A stretch of DNA of 64,000 nucleotides, from positions 2,108,001-2,172,000 of the forward strand of contig CAVTGA010000001.1 in assembly GCA_963734185.1 (NCBI GenBank). The letters are read 5' to 3'. Shown piece after piece: positions 36,603-44,936 of this stretch (positions are counted from its first letter, which is position 1; every line of letters starts with the position of its first letter). Both the position numbers and the translations under genes were made by a program. Under the pieces are notes generated by a model. It made no database searches and had not been told where the DNA came from. It was given only the letters and a program-made list of their open reading frames with translations. The stretch comes from PALSA-894 sp963734185 (GTDB taxonomy: Bacteria; Pseudomonadota; Alphaproteobacteria; Rhizobiales; Xanthobacteraceae).

Positions 36603-36815
36603 CTATATATATAGGATTGCGGCGAGCAGCGACCAACACACCACGCCGATCATAAGCGGTAGCGGCTCGCGGTTGAAGCCCTCGATCCTGAAGAAAGCTG
36701 CCGCGATCGGTACGAAAACGCCGACGGTCAGCGCGGATGTTCCAACGCGCTCAAGCGAGGCCGCGAACAGCTTGACCTGCTCGTTATGAATCGTGATGGG
36801 AGAAGCGACAGGCAT
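36603..36815 (-). CDS. Small two-helix membrane protein, hypothetical
   Basis: A 70-residue protein (MPVASPITIHNEQVKLFAAS...) with two hydrophobic segments (TSALTVGVFVPIAAAFF and LPLMIGVVCWSLLAAILYI). No family is recognised. It lies 56 nt downstream of phnY and forms a pair with the next small membrane protein. The start at MPVASP is the first Met before the hydrophobic part; a longer Arg-rich extension is unlikely. Confidence 0.5.
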   Translation of the reverse strand: MPVASPITIHNEQVKLFAASLERVGTSALTVGVFVPIAAAFFRIEGFNREPLPLMIGVVCWSLLAAILYI

Positions 36816-36871
36816 GCATCCATGCTGCCAAGGGTGAAATGCCGTGTCGAGTTCCGCGAAGGCGCCCAGTG

Positions 36872-38329
36872 CTACGCCGGCCACGGCAGCGAATAGGTCT
36901 TCACATTGGTGAAGCTCTTCATCGCTTCGACCACGCCCTCCTTGTAGCCAAGGCCGGAATCCTTGATGCCGCCGAATGGCGACATCTCGATGCGGTAGCC
37001 GGGGACTTCCCACACGTTGACGGTGCCGACTTCGAGCTCGTTGACGAAGCGCGTGATGTAGTCGAGCCGGTTGGTGCAGACGCCGGAGGAGAGCCCGTAG
37101 GCGGTCGAATTCGAGATGCGGATCACTTGAGAGATATCGTCCGGGCAACGGATGACCGGGATCACCGGTCCGAACGTCTCCTCGTGCACCAATTCGCAGT
37201 CATGCGGCACGTGGTCGACGACGGTCGGCGGATAGAGCGCGCCCTGCCGGTCGTTGCCATGCAAGAGTTTGGCGCCTTTGTCGACGGCATCAAGCACGCG
37301 GCGCTCGAACAGTTTTGCGGCGCCTTCGTGGATCACAGTGCCGACGTCGGTTGCAGGATCCATCGGGTCGCCGGCCTTCAGCTTCCTCGCCTTGGCCAGC
37401 ACCAGCTTGGAGAATTCGTCGGCGATGCTCTGCACCACTAGGATGCGCTTCACCGCCGTGCAGCGCTGGCCGGAGTTCTTGGTCGCGCCGGCGACCGCAA
37501 GCTCCGCCGCCTTGTCGAGGTCGGCGTCCTCCATGACGATGAGCGGGTCGTTGCCGCCGAGCTCGAGCACGATGCGCTTGTAGCCGGCGGTCGCCGCGAT
37601 GTGCTTGCCGACCCGCACCGAGCCGGTGAACGTGATCAGGTCGCAGTCCGGATCCGTGATCATGGCGTCGCCCATGGTCGAGGGGTTTCCGGTGACGACC
37701 GAGAGCATCTCCGGCGGGAGGCCGGCCTCATACAGCACGTCGGCGAGCGCCAGCGCGGTCAGCGGCGTCAGCTCGGTGGGTTTGAGCACCACGCGGTTGT
37801 TGGTGGCGATCGCCGGCGCGAGCTTGTGCGACACCATGTTGAGCGGGTGGTTGAACGGGGTGATCGCCGAGATCACGCCGCGCAGCGGATAGCGCGTGGT
37901 GAAGATCTTGCGCGCCTTGCCCTGCGGAGAGATGTCGCACGCATAGGTCTCACCGTCGTCCTTGATGGTGAGCTGCCCGGCGAACGAATAGACGTCGTAG
38001 GCGCGTCCCGCCTCGTAGAGCGAATCCTTCCAGCACAGGCCGGACTCTGCCGTGATGATGCGGGCGAACTCCTCCTTGCGGCTTGCCAACAGGTCGGCGG
38101 TGCGCAGCAGGATCTGCTGGCGCTCGTAGCGGGTGAGCTTGGGCTTGTAGGCGGCCGCCTTGGCGAAGGCCTCGCGCACGTGCTGCGGGCGCCCCGCCGG
38201 CACGGTGCCGACCACCGCGCCGGTGTAGGGATTACGCACCTCGATGCGCTCGTCGGTTTCGACGCGTTTGCCGGCGATGCGCATCGCCTCGTGGCGGATC
38301 GCGGCGACCGGCTTGGTCTGGATGTTCAT
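36872..38329 (-). CDS. phnY: Phosphonoacetaldehyde dehydrogenase
   Basis: A 485-residue NAD-dependent aldehyde dehydrogenase. Catalytic Cys290 (KNSGQRCTAVKR) and Glu256 (IVLELGGNDP) are present, close to the positions known for Sinorhizobium PhnY. Residues FNHPLNMVSHKL form the cofactor strand. It oxidises phosphonoacetaldehyde to phosphonoacetate. AGGAAC precedes the ATG. It lies 9 nt after phnA and two genes after phnW, which makes the substrate assignment strong. Confidence 0.93.
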   Translation of the reverse strand: MNIQTKPVAAIRHEAMRIAGKRVETDERIEVRNPYTGAVVGTVPAGRPQHVREAFAKAAAYKPKLTRYERQQILLRTADLLASRKEEFARIITAESGLCWKDSLYEAGRAYDVYSFAGQLTIKDDGETYACDISPQGKARKIFTTRYPLRGVISAITPFNHPLNMVSHKLAPAIATNNRVVLKPTELTPLTALALADVLYEAGLPPEMLSVVTGNPSTMGDAMITDPDCDLITFTGSVRVGKHIAATAGYKRIVLELGGNDPLIVMEDADLDKAAELAVAGATKNSGQRCTAVKRILVVQSIADEFSKLVLAKARKLKAGDPMDPATDVGTVIHEGAAKLFERRVLDAVDKGAKLLHGNDRQGALYPPTVVDHVPHDCELVHEETFGPVIPVIRCPDDISQVIRISNSTAYGLSSGVCTNRLDYITRFVNELEVGTVNVWEVPGYRIEMSPFGGIKDSGLGYKEGVVEAMKSFTNVKTYSLPWPA

Positions 38330-38338
38330 CGAAGTTCC

Positions 38339-39586
38339 TCAATGGACGAGGTTCAGCGCCACGTCGAACACGTCGAAATTGCGCAGGCGCCGGCCCTCGG
38401 GCAGCGTCACCTTGCGGTTGGCGATCATCGGCACGCTCTGCTCGGTCAGGCCGCCGTGCGAGCGCAGCGGCTCGGTCAGCCCGGAGAGATCATGGCGCTC
38501 GCGGCTGGTGCCGAGCACCTTGTGGATGGTCGAGACCGCGACGATGTCGCCGATGCGGTCTCCCGGCAGTTCGAACCGCTTGCAGGCTTCGTCGCGGCTC
38601 AGCGCGACCTCGATGCCCTCGACCGCGCCGAGGCGCGCGCGCATCGTTTCAATGTCCGTATCCGCCGGCAAATAGACCGTGGCGAACGAGCCGAGCGCGC
38701 CGTGATGCACCACATAGGGGTCGGTGATCGGCAGGATGACGCGCGCCTTCCCCGCCCCGAGCCATTCGTCGAGCAGGCTCTGCAGGAAGATCACGTCCGG
38801 CTCGCCGTCGGCGAGGTGTTTGTCGTTCATGCCGTGGTCGGCGGTGAGCACCAGCACGCAGCCGGCGGCATCGAGCGCGCCGACGTAGCGGTCCATCATG
38901 GCGTAGAACGAATTCGCCATCTCCGCGCCGGGCGCGGCCTTGTGCTGCACGTAGTCGGTGGTCGAGAGGTACATCAGGTCCGGGCGCTCGCGGCCGAGGA
39001 TCGAGACGCCGGCGGCAAAAACGAACTCGGAGAGATCGGCCGAGTAGACATCGGGCAGCTTCATGCCGACTCGCCCGAGCACGTCGCCGATGCCGTGCTC
39101 CTGCACCGTAGCCTTGTCGGCCTTCTCGGAGGAGAACGCGATCGCCCGTCCGCTCGCCATGTCGAGCCCGTTGCCGAGCAAAGTGCGCAGCTTGTCCTTG
39201 GCGGTGACCACCGCGACCTTGGCGCCGGCGTCGTGGAACGCCTGCATGATGGTCGGCGCGCGCATGAACTTGGCGTCGTTCATCATGACTTCCGTGCCGG
39301 AAGCCGGATCATAGAAGTAATTGCCGGCGATGCCGTGCACGGCCGGCGGGCGGCCGGTGATGATCGAGATGTTGTTCGGGTTGGTGAAGCTCGGCATGGC
39401 CGAGAGCGCGGTGAGGTTCGCGCCCTCTTGCATCAGCCGCGCAAAGTTCGGCGCGAGCCCCGCCTCGATCGCACGCTCGATGTAGCCCGGCTCCGAGCCG
39501 TCGATGCACACCACCACGGTCGGGACGGCAGGCATGCGGTAGCTGCGGCCGTTGACGGTGACGTTCGGCGTGCGCTGGATGTTCAT
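38339..39586 (-). CDS. phnA: Phosphonoacetate hydrolase
   Basis: A 415-residue alkaline-phosphatase superfamily enzyme that cleaves the C-P bond of phosphonoacetate to acetate and phosphate. All residues described for the Sinorhizobium enzyme fall at the same numbers here: Asp29 (CIDGS), Thr68 (SFTNPNN), Asp211 and His215 (DYVQH), Asp250-His251 (TADHG) and His377 (RSHGG), giving the two-zinc site and the Thr nucleophile. It overlaps nothing; phnW ends 11 nt upstream. Confidence 0.95.
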   Translation of the reverse strand: MNIQRTPNVTVNGRSYRMPAVPTVVVCIDGSEPGYIERAIEAGLAPNFARLMQEGANLTALSAMPSFTNPNNISIITGRPPAVHGIAGNYFYDPASGTEVMMNDAKFMRAPTIMQAFHDAGAKVAVVTAKDKLRTLLGNGLDMASGRAIAFSSEKADKATVQEHGIGDVLGRVGMKLPDVYSADLSEFVFAAGVSILGRERPDLMYLSTTDYVQHKAAPGAEMANSFYAMMDRYVGALDAAGCVLVLTADHGMNDKHLADGEPDVIFLQSLLDEWLGAGKARVILPITDPYVVHHGALGSFATVYLPADTDIETMRARLGAVEGIEVALSRDEACKRFELPGDRIGDIVAVSTIHKVLGTSRERHDLSGLTEPLRSHGGLTEQSVPMIANRKVTLPEGRRLRNFDVFDVALNLVH

Positions 39587-39597
39587 CGGGGTGCCTT

Positions 39598-40734
39598 TTA
39601 GGCTGCCGCTTGCAGCGATTTTACCCCCATCTCAGCGAGAATGTCGCGGATGGCGGAAAGCGCGCCGCGCATGTCGTCGGGATAGAGACGCCCGATACAG
39701 CCGATGCGGAAGCTGTCGGCGACGGTGAGCTTGCCTGGATAGATGACGTAACCGCGTTCCTTCAGCTTGTCGTAGAAGGCCTGGAACACGAAGCTTTCGT
39801 CCGTCGGCATGCGGAACGTGACGATGATCGGCGCCTGCAGCTGCGCCGGCAACAGCGGCGTGAAGCCGAGCGCGCGCATGCCGTCGATGAGAACACGGCA
39901 GTTCTCGGCGTAACGCCGGCCGCGGCCGGCGACGCCGCCTTCGGCGAAGAACTCGGTCAGCGCCTGGTGGAACGACACGATCACGTGGATCGGCGGCGTG
40001 AAGCGGTATTGCCCGGTCTTTTCGAAGTTCTGCCACTGGTCGTGCAGGTCGAGCACCAGCGTGGTGGCGTTGCCCTTGGTGGGACTGAGCGCCTCGCGCC
40101 GGCAGATCACGAAGCCGAGGCCCGGCACCCCCTCGATGCACTTGTTGGAGGAGGCCGCGACCGCGTCGACCTTGACGGCGCGGGCATCGAGCGGGATCGC
40201 GCCGAACGCGCTCATGGCGTCGAGGAGGAAGCTCTTGGCGTAGCGCGCCGCGAGCGCGCCGAGCTCGGCGACCGGATTGAGCACGCCGGATGTGGTCTCG
40301 CAATGCACTGCAAACAGGTGGGTGATCGCGAGGTCGCGCTTGAGGATGTCCTCGACCGCGGCGAGATCGGGCGGAGTATCCTCCGGCGTCTCATGCACCA
40401 CGACGGCGCGGCCGGCGATATCGCAGATCTTCCTGGCGCGCTGGCCGTAGGCGCCATTGATCAAGAGCAGCACCCGGCCCGCCTTCGGCACGAAGGTCGT
40501 CAGCATGGCCTCGACCGCGAAGGTGCCGGAGCCCTGCATCGGCACGGTGACGTAGTCGTCGCAGCCGTTGACGATTTCGGGCAGGCGCGCCAGCACCTCG
40601 GCGTTGATCTTGAGGAACGTCGCGTCGCGCGAGCCCCAATCGTGGACCATCACCTCTTTGACACGCCTGCCGGTTGTGAGCGGGCCGGGCGTGAGCAGCA
40701 GCGGATCACCGGTTTCGGAGACGGCTCGGGACAT
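39598..40734 (-). CDS. phnW: 2-aminoethylphosphonate--pyruvate transaminase
   Basis: A 378-residue class V PLP aminotransferase with LLLTPGPLTTGRRVKEVM, GSGTFAVEAML, HCETTSGVLNP and the PLP lysine Lys198 (ASSNKCIEGVPG). It converts 2-aminoethylphosphonate and pyruvate to phosphonoacetaldehyde and alanine. The start at MSRAVSE is used because AAGGTCCC lies upstream and the family begins at PLLLTPGP. It is the first gene of the phnWAY operon and is divergent from the LysR gene, which probably controls it. Confidence 0.94.
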   Translation of the reverse strand: MSRAVSETGDPLLLTPGPLTTGRRVKEVMVHDWGSRDATFLKINAEVLARLPEIVNGCDDYVTVPMQGSGTFAVEAMLTTFVPKAGRVLLLINGAYGQRARKICDIAGRAVVVHETPEDTPPDLAAVEDILKRDLAITHLFAVHCETTSGVLNPVAELGALAARYAKSFLLDAMSAFGAIPLDARAVKVDAVAASSNKCIEGVPGLGFVICRREALSPTKGNATTLVLDLHDQWQNFEKTGQYRFTPPIHVIVSFHQALTEFFAEGGVAGRGRRYAENCRVLIDGMRALGFTPLLPAQLQAPIIVTFRMPTDESFVFQAFYDKLKERGYVIYPGKLTVADSFRIGCIGRLYPDDMRGALSAIRDILAEMGVKSLQAAA

Positions 40735-40820
40735 CGTGGGACCTTCGTGCTTGCCGATTGATGCACGCATCCTAGCCAATTCGCCCCTATTGATCTAATA
40801 TGGAGTTTGGATAAGAACTA

Positions 40821-40833
40821 TAGATAACATCTA
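40821..40833. promoter_or_regulatory. LysR-type T-N11-A palindromic operator
   Basis: TAGATAACATCTA is a perfect dyad of the T-N11-A type inside the larger ATAGAT-AAC-ATCTAT. It ends one base before the lysR ATG and lies 86 bp upstream of phnW. Binding there would block the regulator's own translation start region and could activate phnW across the 100-bp gap. Confidence 0.55.
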
Positions 40834-40834
40834 T

Positions 40835-41758
40835 ATGAATTTGGCGCAGCTGCGCGCTTTCCATGTCGTCGCCCGGGCCGGAAGCTTCTCGCTCGCCGCC
40901 CGCAGCGGCGGCGCGAGCCAGCCGACCCTCTCCGCCCAGGTCAAGGCGCTGGAGGCGAGCTACGGCGTCGGCCTGTTCGCGCGCAGGGGCCGCGGCGTGC
41001 AGCTGACTCCGGTCGGGCAGTCGCTGCAGGCGATCACGGCGCGCCTGTTCGCCGCCGAGGACGAGGCCCAGGCTCTGCTCGCCGGCTCGCGCGCGCTCAC
41101 GCGCGGCCATCTGCGGGTCAGCGCCGACAGCGCCTACCACGTCATGCCGATCCTGGCCGAGCTCAAACGCCACCACGCCGGCCTCACCTTCGCGCTCCGG
41201 ATCGACAATTCCGCCGCCGTGCTCGACCAACTCTATGAGCACGGCGCCGACGTCGCCGTGATGGCCAAGATGACGTCCGACCCGCGGCTCTTCAGCATGA
41301 AGCTGCGTGAGGACCGCCTGGTGCTGTTCGTGCAACGCACTCATCCCTGGGCCAAGCAACGGTGCATCCGGCTCGGCGAGATCGCCGGCTGCGACCTCGT
41401 GGTGCGCGAGCGCGGCTCGATCACGCGCGAAGTATTCGAGACTCGGCTCGCCGAGGCTGCCGTCAAGCCGGGAACCCTGATCGAGGTGCAGACACGCGAG
41501 GCGGTGCGCGAGGCGGTGGCGGCCGGCTTCGGCGCCGGCGTCGTGTTCGAGAGCGAGTTCGGCAACGACGCGCGCTTTCGCGCGGTCGACGTCGCCGATG
41601 TGGACCTCGGCGTCGGCGAATACGTGGTGTGCCTGGAGGAACGCAGGCGGCTTGCGCTGGTGCGTACCTTCATCGACATTGCCGAGCGCTTCGCGGGCGG
41701 CAACGCCGTGTTGCTTAAGCGACCTGGAAGGCCCTTAGGTGAGCATCATCTCCGGTAA
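40835..41758 (+). CDS. LysR-family regulator of the phosphonate block
   Basis: A 307-residue LysR regulator. The N-terminal winged HTH (LRAFHVVARAGSFSLAARSGGASQPTLSAQVKALE, shown in parts: AGSFSLAARS and SQPTLSAQVKALE) is followed by a substrate-binding effector domain. Its divergence from phnW, with a T-N11-A box between them, points to control of phnWAY and perhaps of the whole downstream block. The likely inducer is an aminophosphonate or a pathway intermediate; this is inferred. Confidence 0.85.
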   Translation: MNLAQLRAFHVVARAGSFSLAARSGGASQPTLSAQVKALEASYGVGLFARRGRGVQLTPVGQSLQAITARLFAAEDEAQALLAGSRALTRGHLRVSADSAYHVMPILAELKRHHAGLTFALRIDNSAAVLDQLYEHGADVAVMAKMTSDPRLFSMKLREDRLVLFVQRTHPWAKQRCIRLGEIAGCDLVVRERGSITREVFETRLAEAAVKPGTLIEVQTREAVREAVAAGFGAGVVFESEFGNDARFRAVDVADVDLGVGEYVVCLEERRRLALVRTFIDIAERFAGGNAVLLKRPGRPLGEHHLR

Positions 41759-41831
41759 TATGATACCTAACGGCCGTGACTGCACGCGCTTAGGCGACCT
41801 GATCCATTCTTGAGCGCGGCATCCGGAATGG

Positions 41832-41846
41832 TTAATTTATGGTTAA
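41832..41846 (+). promoter_or_regulatory. CtrA-like box TTAA-N7-TTAA
   Basis: TTAATTTATGGTTAA is a perfect match to the CtrA consensus. A second pair TTAA-N9-TTAA lies at 41893-41909. Both precede the small membrane protein at 41925, so cell-cycle control of that gene is possible. Confidence 0.4.
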
Positions 41847-41924
41847 TGCAGCCCCGGAAATCGGTGCATAATGCGTATCTGGAAACCGGGCGTTAACCAC
41901 GTTCGTTAACTTTGGGAGCCGCAC

Positions 41925-42164
41925 ATGGCAGCCACTCGGGAAGGCACCACCATGAGAATCGGCGACCCGGCTCTTGCAGTTCCTTTTATGACCCTGCTCA
42001 AGGGCACGGCAGGCTTCGCGGTTGCGGCGCTCTTTTTTGCCGGCGCGTGCGCCGGCTTGGTCCAGTTGCCGTTTGGCCCCGCCGCTCAGTTGCTCGTTGC
42101 AGTAGTTGGTGCAGCATTGGGGGGGGCTGTTGCCTGGTACTCACATCAACCTGCCGAGAAGTGA
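41925..42164 (+). CDS. Small two-helix membrane protein, hypothetical
   Basis: A 79-residue protein with two hydrophobic segments (FMTLLKGTAGFAVAALFFAG and QLLVAVVGAALGGAVAWY). No family is recognised. GGGAG lies about 6 nt upstream of the ATG, and the gene follows a CtrA-like box. It overlaps the next small frame by 59 nt. Confidence 0.45.
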   Translation: MAATREGTTMRIGDPALAVPFMTLLKGTAGFAVAALFFAGACAGLVQLPFGPAAQLLVAVVGAALGGAVAWYSHQPAEK

Positions 42165-42429
42165 GACAGAGTTCTATCTCTGGGCATCTCTTCTGATAAT
42201 CCTGTACGTCGTGGTCAACCTTGCGAGCATGCTCGCAAAGGGACGGAAGCGTTTTGAAATCCCGGCGCTTGTGTTCGACGCAGTGACTTTTTCCAGCTCT
42301 GTACTCTTATTCATTGGATGTTCAATCTCTCCCACCGTTCTCCGCTTGATCGGCGACACGACTTGGTTCCTTCTCGCCGCCAGCCTGTTTGGAATTCTGT
42401 ATGCACTGCAAGCGGCGTGGCGTCGCTGA
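42106..42429 (+). CDS. Small three-helix membrane protein, hypothetical
   Basis: A protein of up to 107 residues with three hydrophobic segments (EFYLWASLLIILYVVVNLA, VFDAVTFSSSVLLFIGCS, TTWFLLAASLFGILYALQAA). The composition is that of a real membrane protein rather than antisense noise, and the region is less GC-rich than its surroundings. The start is uncertain: the TTG at 42106 overlaps the previous gene, and translation may begin nearer 42150. No family is recognised. Confidence 0.4.
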   Translation: MVQHWGGLLPGTHINLPRSETEFYLWASLLIILYVVVNLASMLAKGRKRFEIPALVFDAVTFSSSVLLFIGCSISPTVLRLIGDTTWFLLAASLFGILYALQAAWRR

Positions 42430-42490
42430 GACAGCCTTCGCGCCGCGATATAGTACTCTTTCATTGGTCTCCTCTCTCCGGAGTTTGCAG

Positions 42491-43396
42491 ATGGCCGCCG
42501 ACTACGAGGTGCTCGATCCGCGTTTCCGTGCCTGCTTCAACCGCACGGCGAAGGTCGAGCGGCTGTGGGGCGGCGGGCGCTGGACCGAGGGCGCGGCCTA
42601 CCTCCCGCTCTCGCGCACGGTCGTGTTCTCAGACATCCCGAACGACCGCCTGATGAAATACGACGAAGTGAGCGGCGCAACGAGCGTGCTGCGTCACCCC
42701 TGCGGCTATACCAACGGCAATACGGTCGACCGGCAGGGCCGGCTCGTCACCTGCGAGCATGGCGGGCGGCGCGTCTCGCGCACCGAGCATGACGGTCGCA
42801 TCGAGGTCATTGCCGACAGATTCGAGGCCAACCGCTTGAGCAGCCCGAACGACGTGGTGGTGAAATCCGACGGCTCGATCTGGTTTACCGACCCGCCCTA
42901 CGGGATTCTCTCTGATTACGAGGGCCATAAGTCGCCGCAGGAACAGCCGAAGAACGGCGTCTATCGCGTCGACGGCGGCTCCATCACCATGGTGGTCGAC
43001 GACTTCGAGCGGCCGAACGGCATCGCGTTCTCGCTCGACGAAAAGCAGCTCTATATCGTCAACTCCGCCGGCGGCCGCTCGCCCGGCGCGCCCAACCATA
43101 TCCGCGTGTTCGACGTGCGCGACAACGGCACGCTTGCCAACGGCCGCGTGTTCGCCGAATGCACCGCCGGGCGGTTCGACGGCATGCGCTTCGACGATGC
43201 CGGGCGGCTGTGGGCCGCGACCGACGACGGCGTGCATTGCCTTGCTCCGGACGGCATGCTGATCGGCAAAGTACTGATCCCGGAGATCTGCGCCAACGTG
43301 GTGTTCGGTGGACCGAAGCGCAACACTCTCTACATCTGCGCGACCTCGTCACTCTACGGCGTGCTGCTCACCGTCAACGGCGCGAAGACGTTTTGA
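42491..43396 (+). CDS. SMP-30/gluconolactonase-family protein, cytosolic
   Basis: A 301-residue six-bladed propeller protein without a signal peptide. Shared motifs with the family and with the secreted paralogue at 4939-6075 include RWTEGAAYLPLSR (metal Glu), SSPNDVVVKSDGSIWFTDP (metal Asn/Asp), NGIAF and PEICANVVFGG. It is a predicted lactonase; the substrate is unknown. The start at MAADYEVLDPRF is chosen because upstream residues of the same frame are unlike the family. It opens a run of three hydrolase genes on the plus strand. Confidence 0.83.
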   Translation: MAADYEVLDPRFRACFNRTAKVERLWGGGRWTEGAAYLPLSRTVVFSDIPNDRLMKYDEVSGATSVLRHPCGYTNGNTVDRQGRLVTCEHGGRRVSRTEHDGRIEVIADRFEANRLSSPNDVVVKSDGSIWFTDPPYGILSDYEGHKSPQEQPKNGVYRVDGGSITMVVDDFERPNGIAFSLDEKQLYIVNSAGGRSPGAPNHIRVFDVRDNGTLANGRVFAECTAGRFDGMRFDDAGRLWAATDDGVHCLAPDGMLIGKVLIPEICANVVFGGPKRNTLYICATSSLYGVLLTVNGAKTF

Positions 43397-43421
43397 GTTT
43401 GCGGCGGCTTGTGTTTGCGGC

Positions 43422-43567
43422 CATCCTTCGAGACGCGTCCCAAAAGCGCGTTTACGCGCGTCTTCGACGCGCTATGGGACGCCCTCAGGATGAGGGCCGT
43501 AGACAAACTCCGACCTCATCCTGAGGAGCCCGTCGAAGCGTAGCGAAGACGGGCGTCTCGAAGGATG
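43422..43567. repeat. CATCCTTCGAGACGC / CCTCATCCTGAGGAG repeat (R6)
   Basis: CATCCTTCGAGACGC at the left is the complement of GCGTCTCGAAGGATG at the right, with CCTCAGGATGAGG and CCTCATCCTGAGG inside. It is a large palindromic repeat typical of Bradyrhizobium-like genomes. It lies between the SMP-30 and M20 peptidase genes. Confidence 0.7.
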
Positions 43568-43604
43568 CCCCCAAGCGGACGAGACCATTGAAGGAATCCC
43601 TCCC

Positions 43605-44798
43605 ATGTCCGTCGACATCCACGCCGCCACCGACCGCCTGATGCGCCTGCTCGCGACCGAGGGCGTCACCGGCCGCGAGGCGGCGGTCGGGCGCGAGATC
43701 GCTGCGATGCTGCAAGAGGCCGGTGTGCCGGCCAGCGCCATCCGGCTCGATGATGCCAACACGCGCATCCCGCTGCCGACCGAGACCGGCAACCTGATCG
43801 TCGACCTGCCCGGCCGCGGCAAGCTGCACAACCAGCCCCGCATCATGTTCATGACCCACATGGACACGGTGCCGCTCTGCGCCGGCGCGAAGCCGAAGCC
43901 GGCGGGGCGCAGAATCGTCAACAGCGCGAAGACCGCGCTCGGCGGCGACAACCGCACCGGCTGCGGCGTCCTCGTCACGCTCGCGGCCGAGCTCGCGAAA
44001 CACAAGCTCGACCATCCGCCGCTCACGCTCTTGTTCTGCGTACGCGAGGAGAGCGGGCTGTGGGGCGCGCGGCATGTAAATAAGACCATGCTCGGTCATC
44101 CGAAGATGGCGTTCAACTATGACGGCGGCTCCGCCGCGAATGTCGTGGTTGGCGCGGTCGGCGCCGACCGCTGGGAGGTGGAGATCTTCGGCCGCGCCTC
44201 GCATGCCGGCGTCGCCCCGGAGCGCGGCATCAGCGCGACGATGATCCTCGCCCTCGCGCTCGCTGACCTGAAAGCCGGCGGCTGGTTCGGCAAGGTGGTG
44301 AAGGGAAAGAAGCAGGGCACCAGCAATGTCGGGCCCGTGACCGGCGGCGAAGGCCGGCCGGCCGGCGACGCCACCAATGTCGTCACCGACTACGTGCACG
44401 TGCGCGGCGAAAGCCGCAGCCACGATGCGGTGTTCTTCAAGCAGATCACCGCCGCCTACAAGGCCGCGTTTGAGAAAGCGGCAAAGAAGGTGAAGAACAG
44501 CGCAGGCAAGACCGGGCGGATCAAGTTCAAGGTACGCACCGACTATCACCCGTTCCGCATGAAGGAGGGCTTGCCGGTGGTGCGGCGCGCCGCGGCGGCG
44601 ATCGCGGCGGGCGGCGGCATGCCGAACATCAAGACAGCGAACGGCGGGCTCGACGCGAACTGGATGGTGCGTCACGGCATCCCGACGGTGACCTTCGGCG
44701 CGGGCCAGAACGACCCGCATACGATCGACGAGTGGATCAATCTCGATGAATTCGAGCGGGCGTGCGCGCTGGCGCTGCGGCTGGCGACGATGGAGTGA
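43605..44798 (+). CDS. M20-family metallopeptidase (PepT/M20B-like)
   Basis: A 397-residue di-zinc peptidase. Metal and catalytic residues are His85 with Asp87 (THMDTVP), Asp115 (GGDNRTGCG), Glu148-Glu149 (REESGLWGA) and Asp173 region NYDGG. The dimerisation-domain His lies in GRASHAGVAPERG and the last ligand in the region TFGAGQNDPHTIDEW. Relatives cleave tripeptides or N-acyl amino acids. A decayed copy of its last 130 bp lies 1 kb downstream. Confidence 0.85.
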   Translation: MSVDIHAATDRLMRLLATEGVTGREAAVGREIAAMLQEAGVPASAIRLDDANTRIPLPTETGNLIVDLPGRGKLHNQPRIMFMTHMDTVPLCAGAKPKPAGRRIVNSAKTALGGDNRTGCGVLVTLAAELAKHKLDHPPLTLLFCVREESGLWGARHVNKTMLGHPKMAFNYDGGSAANVVVGAVGADRWEVEIFGRASHAGVAPERGISATMILALALADLKAGGWFGKVVKGKKQGTSNVGPVTGGEGRPAGDATNVVTDYVHVRGESRSHDAVFFKQITAAYKAAFEKAAKKVKNSAGKTGRIKFKVRTDYHPFRMKEGLPVVRRAAAAIAAGGGMPNIKTANGGLDANWMVRHGIPTVTFGAGQNDPHTIDEWINLDEFERACALALRLATME

Positions 44799-44802
44799 AC
44801 GT

Positions 44803-44836
44803 GTAGCCCGGGCGAGCGAAGCGATACCCGGGTTTT
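44803..44836. repeat. Short R3 repeat
   Basis: GTAGCCCGGGCGAGCGAAGC followed by GATACCCGGG gives a hairpin ending in TTTTTCTTTT, so it can act as the terminator of the peptidase gene. A further palindrome, GCGCGTTGAAGACGCGCGTAAACGCGC, partly of the R6 type, follows at about 44864-44891. Confidence 0.55.
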
Positions 44837-44936
44837 TCTTTTCGCTGCCCGCATGTCGCCATAGCGCGTTGAAGACGCGCGTAAACGCGCTTATGGCTCA
44901 TGCGGCTACCTGCTCTCCCGACAACGAGGAACACCC

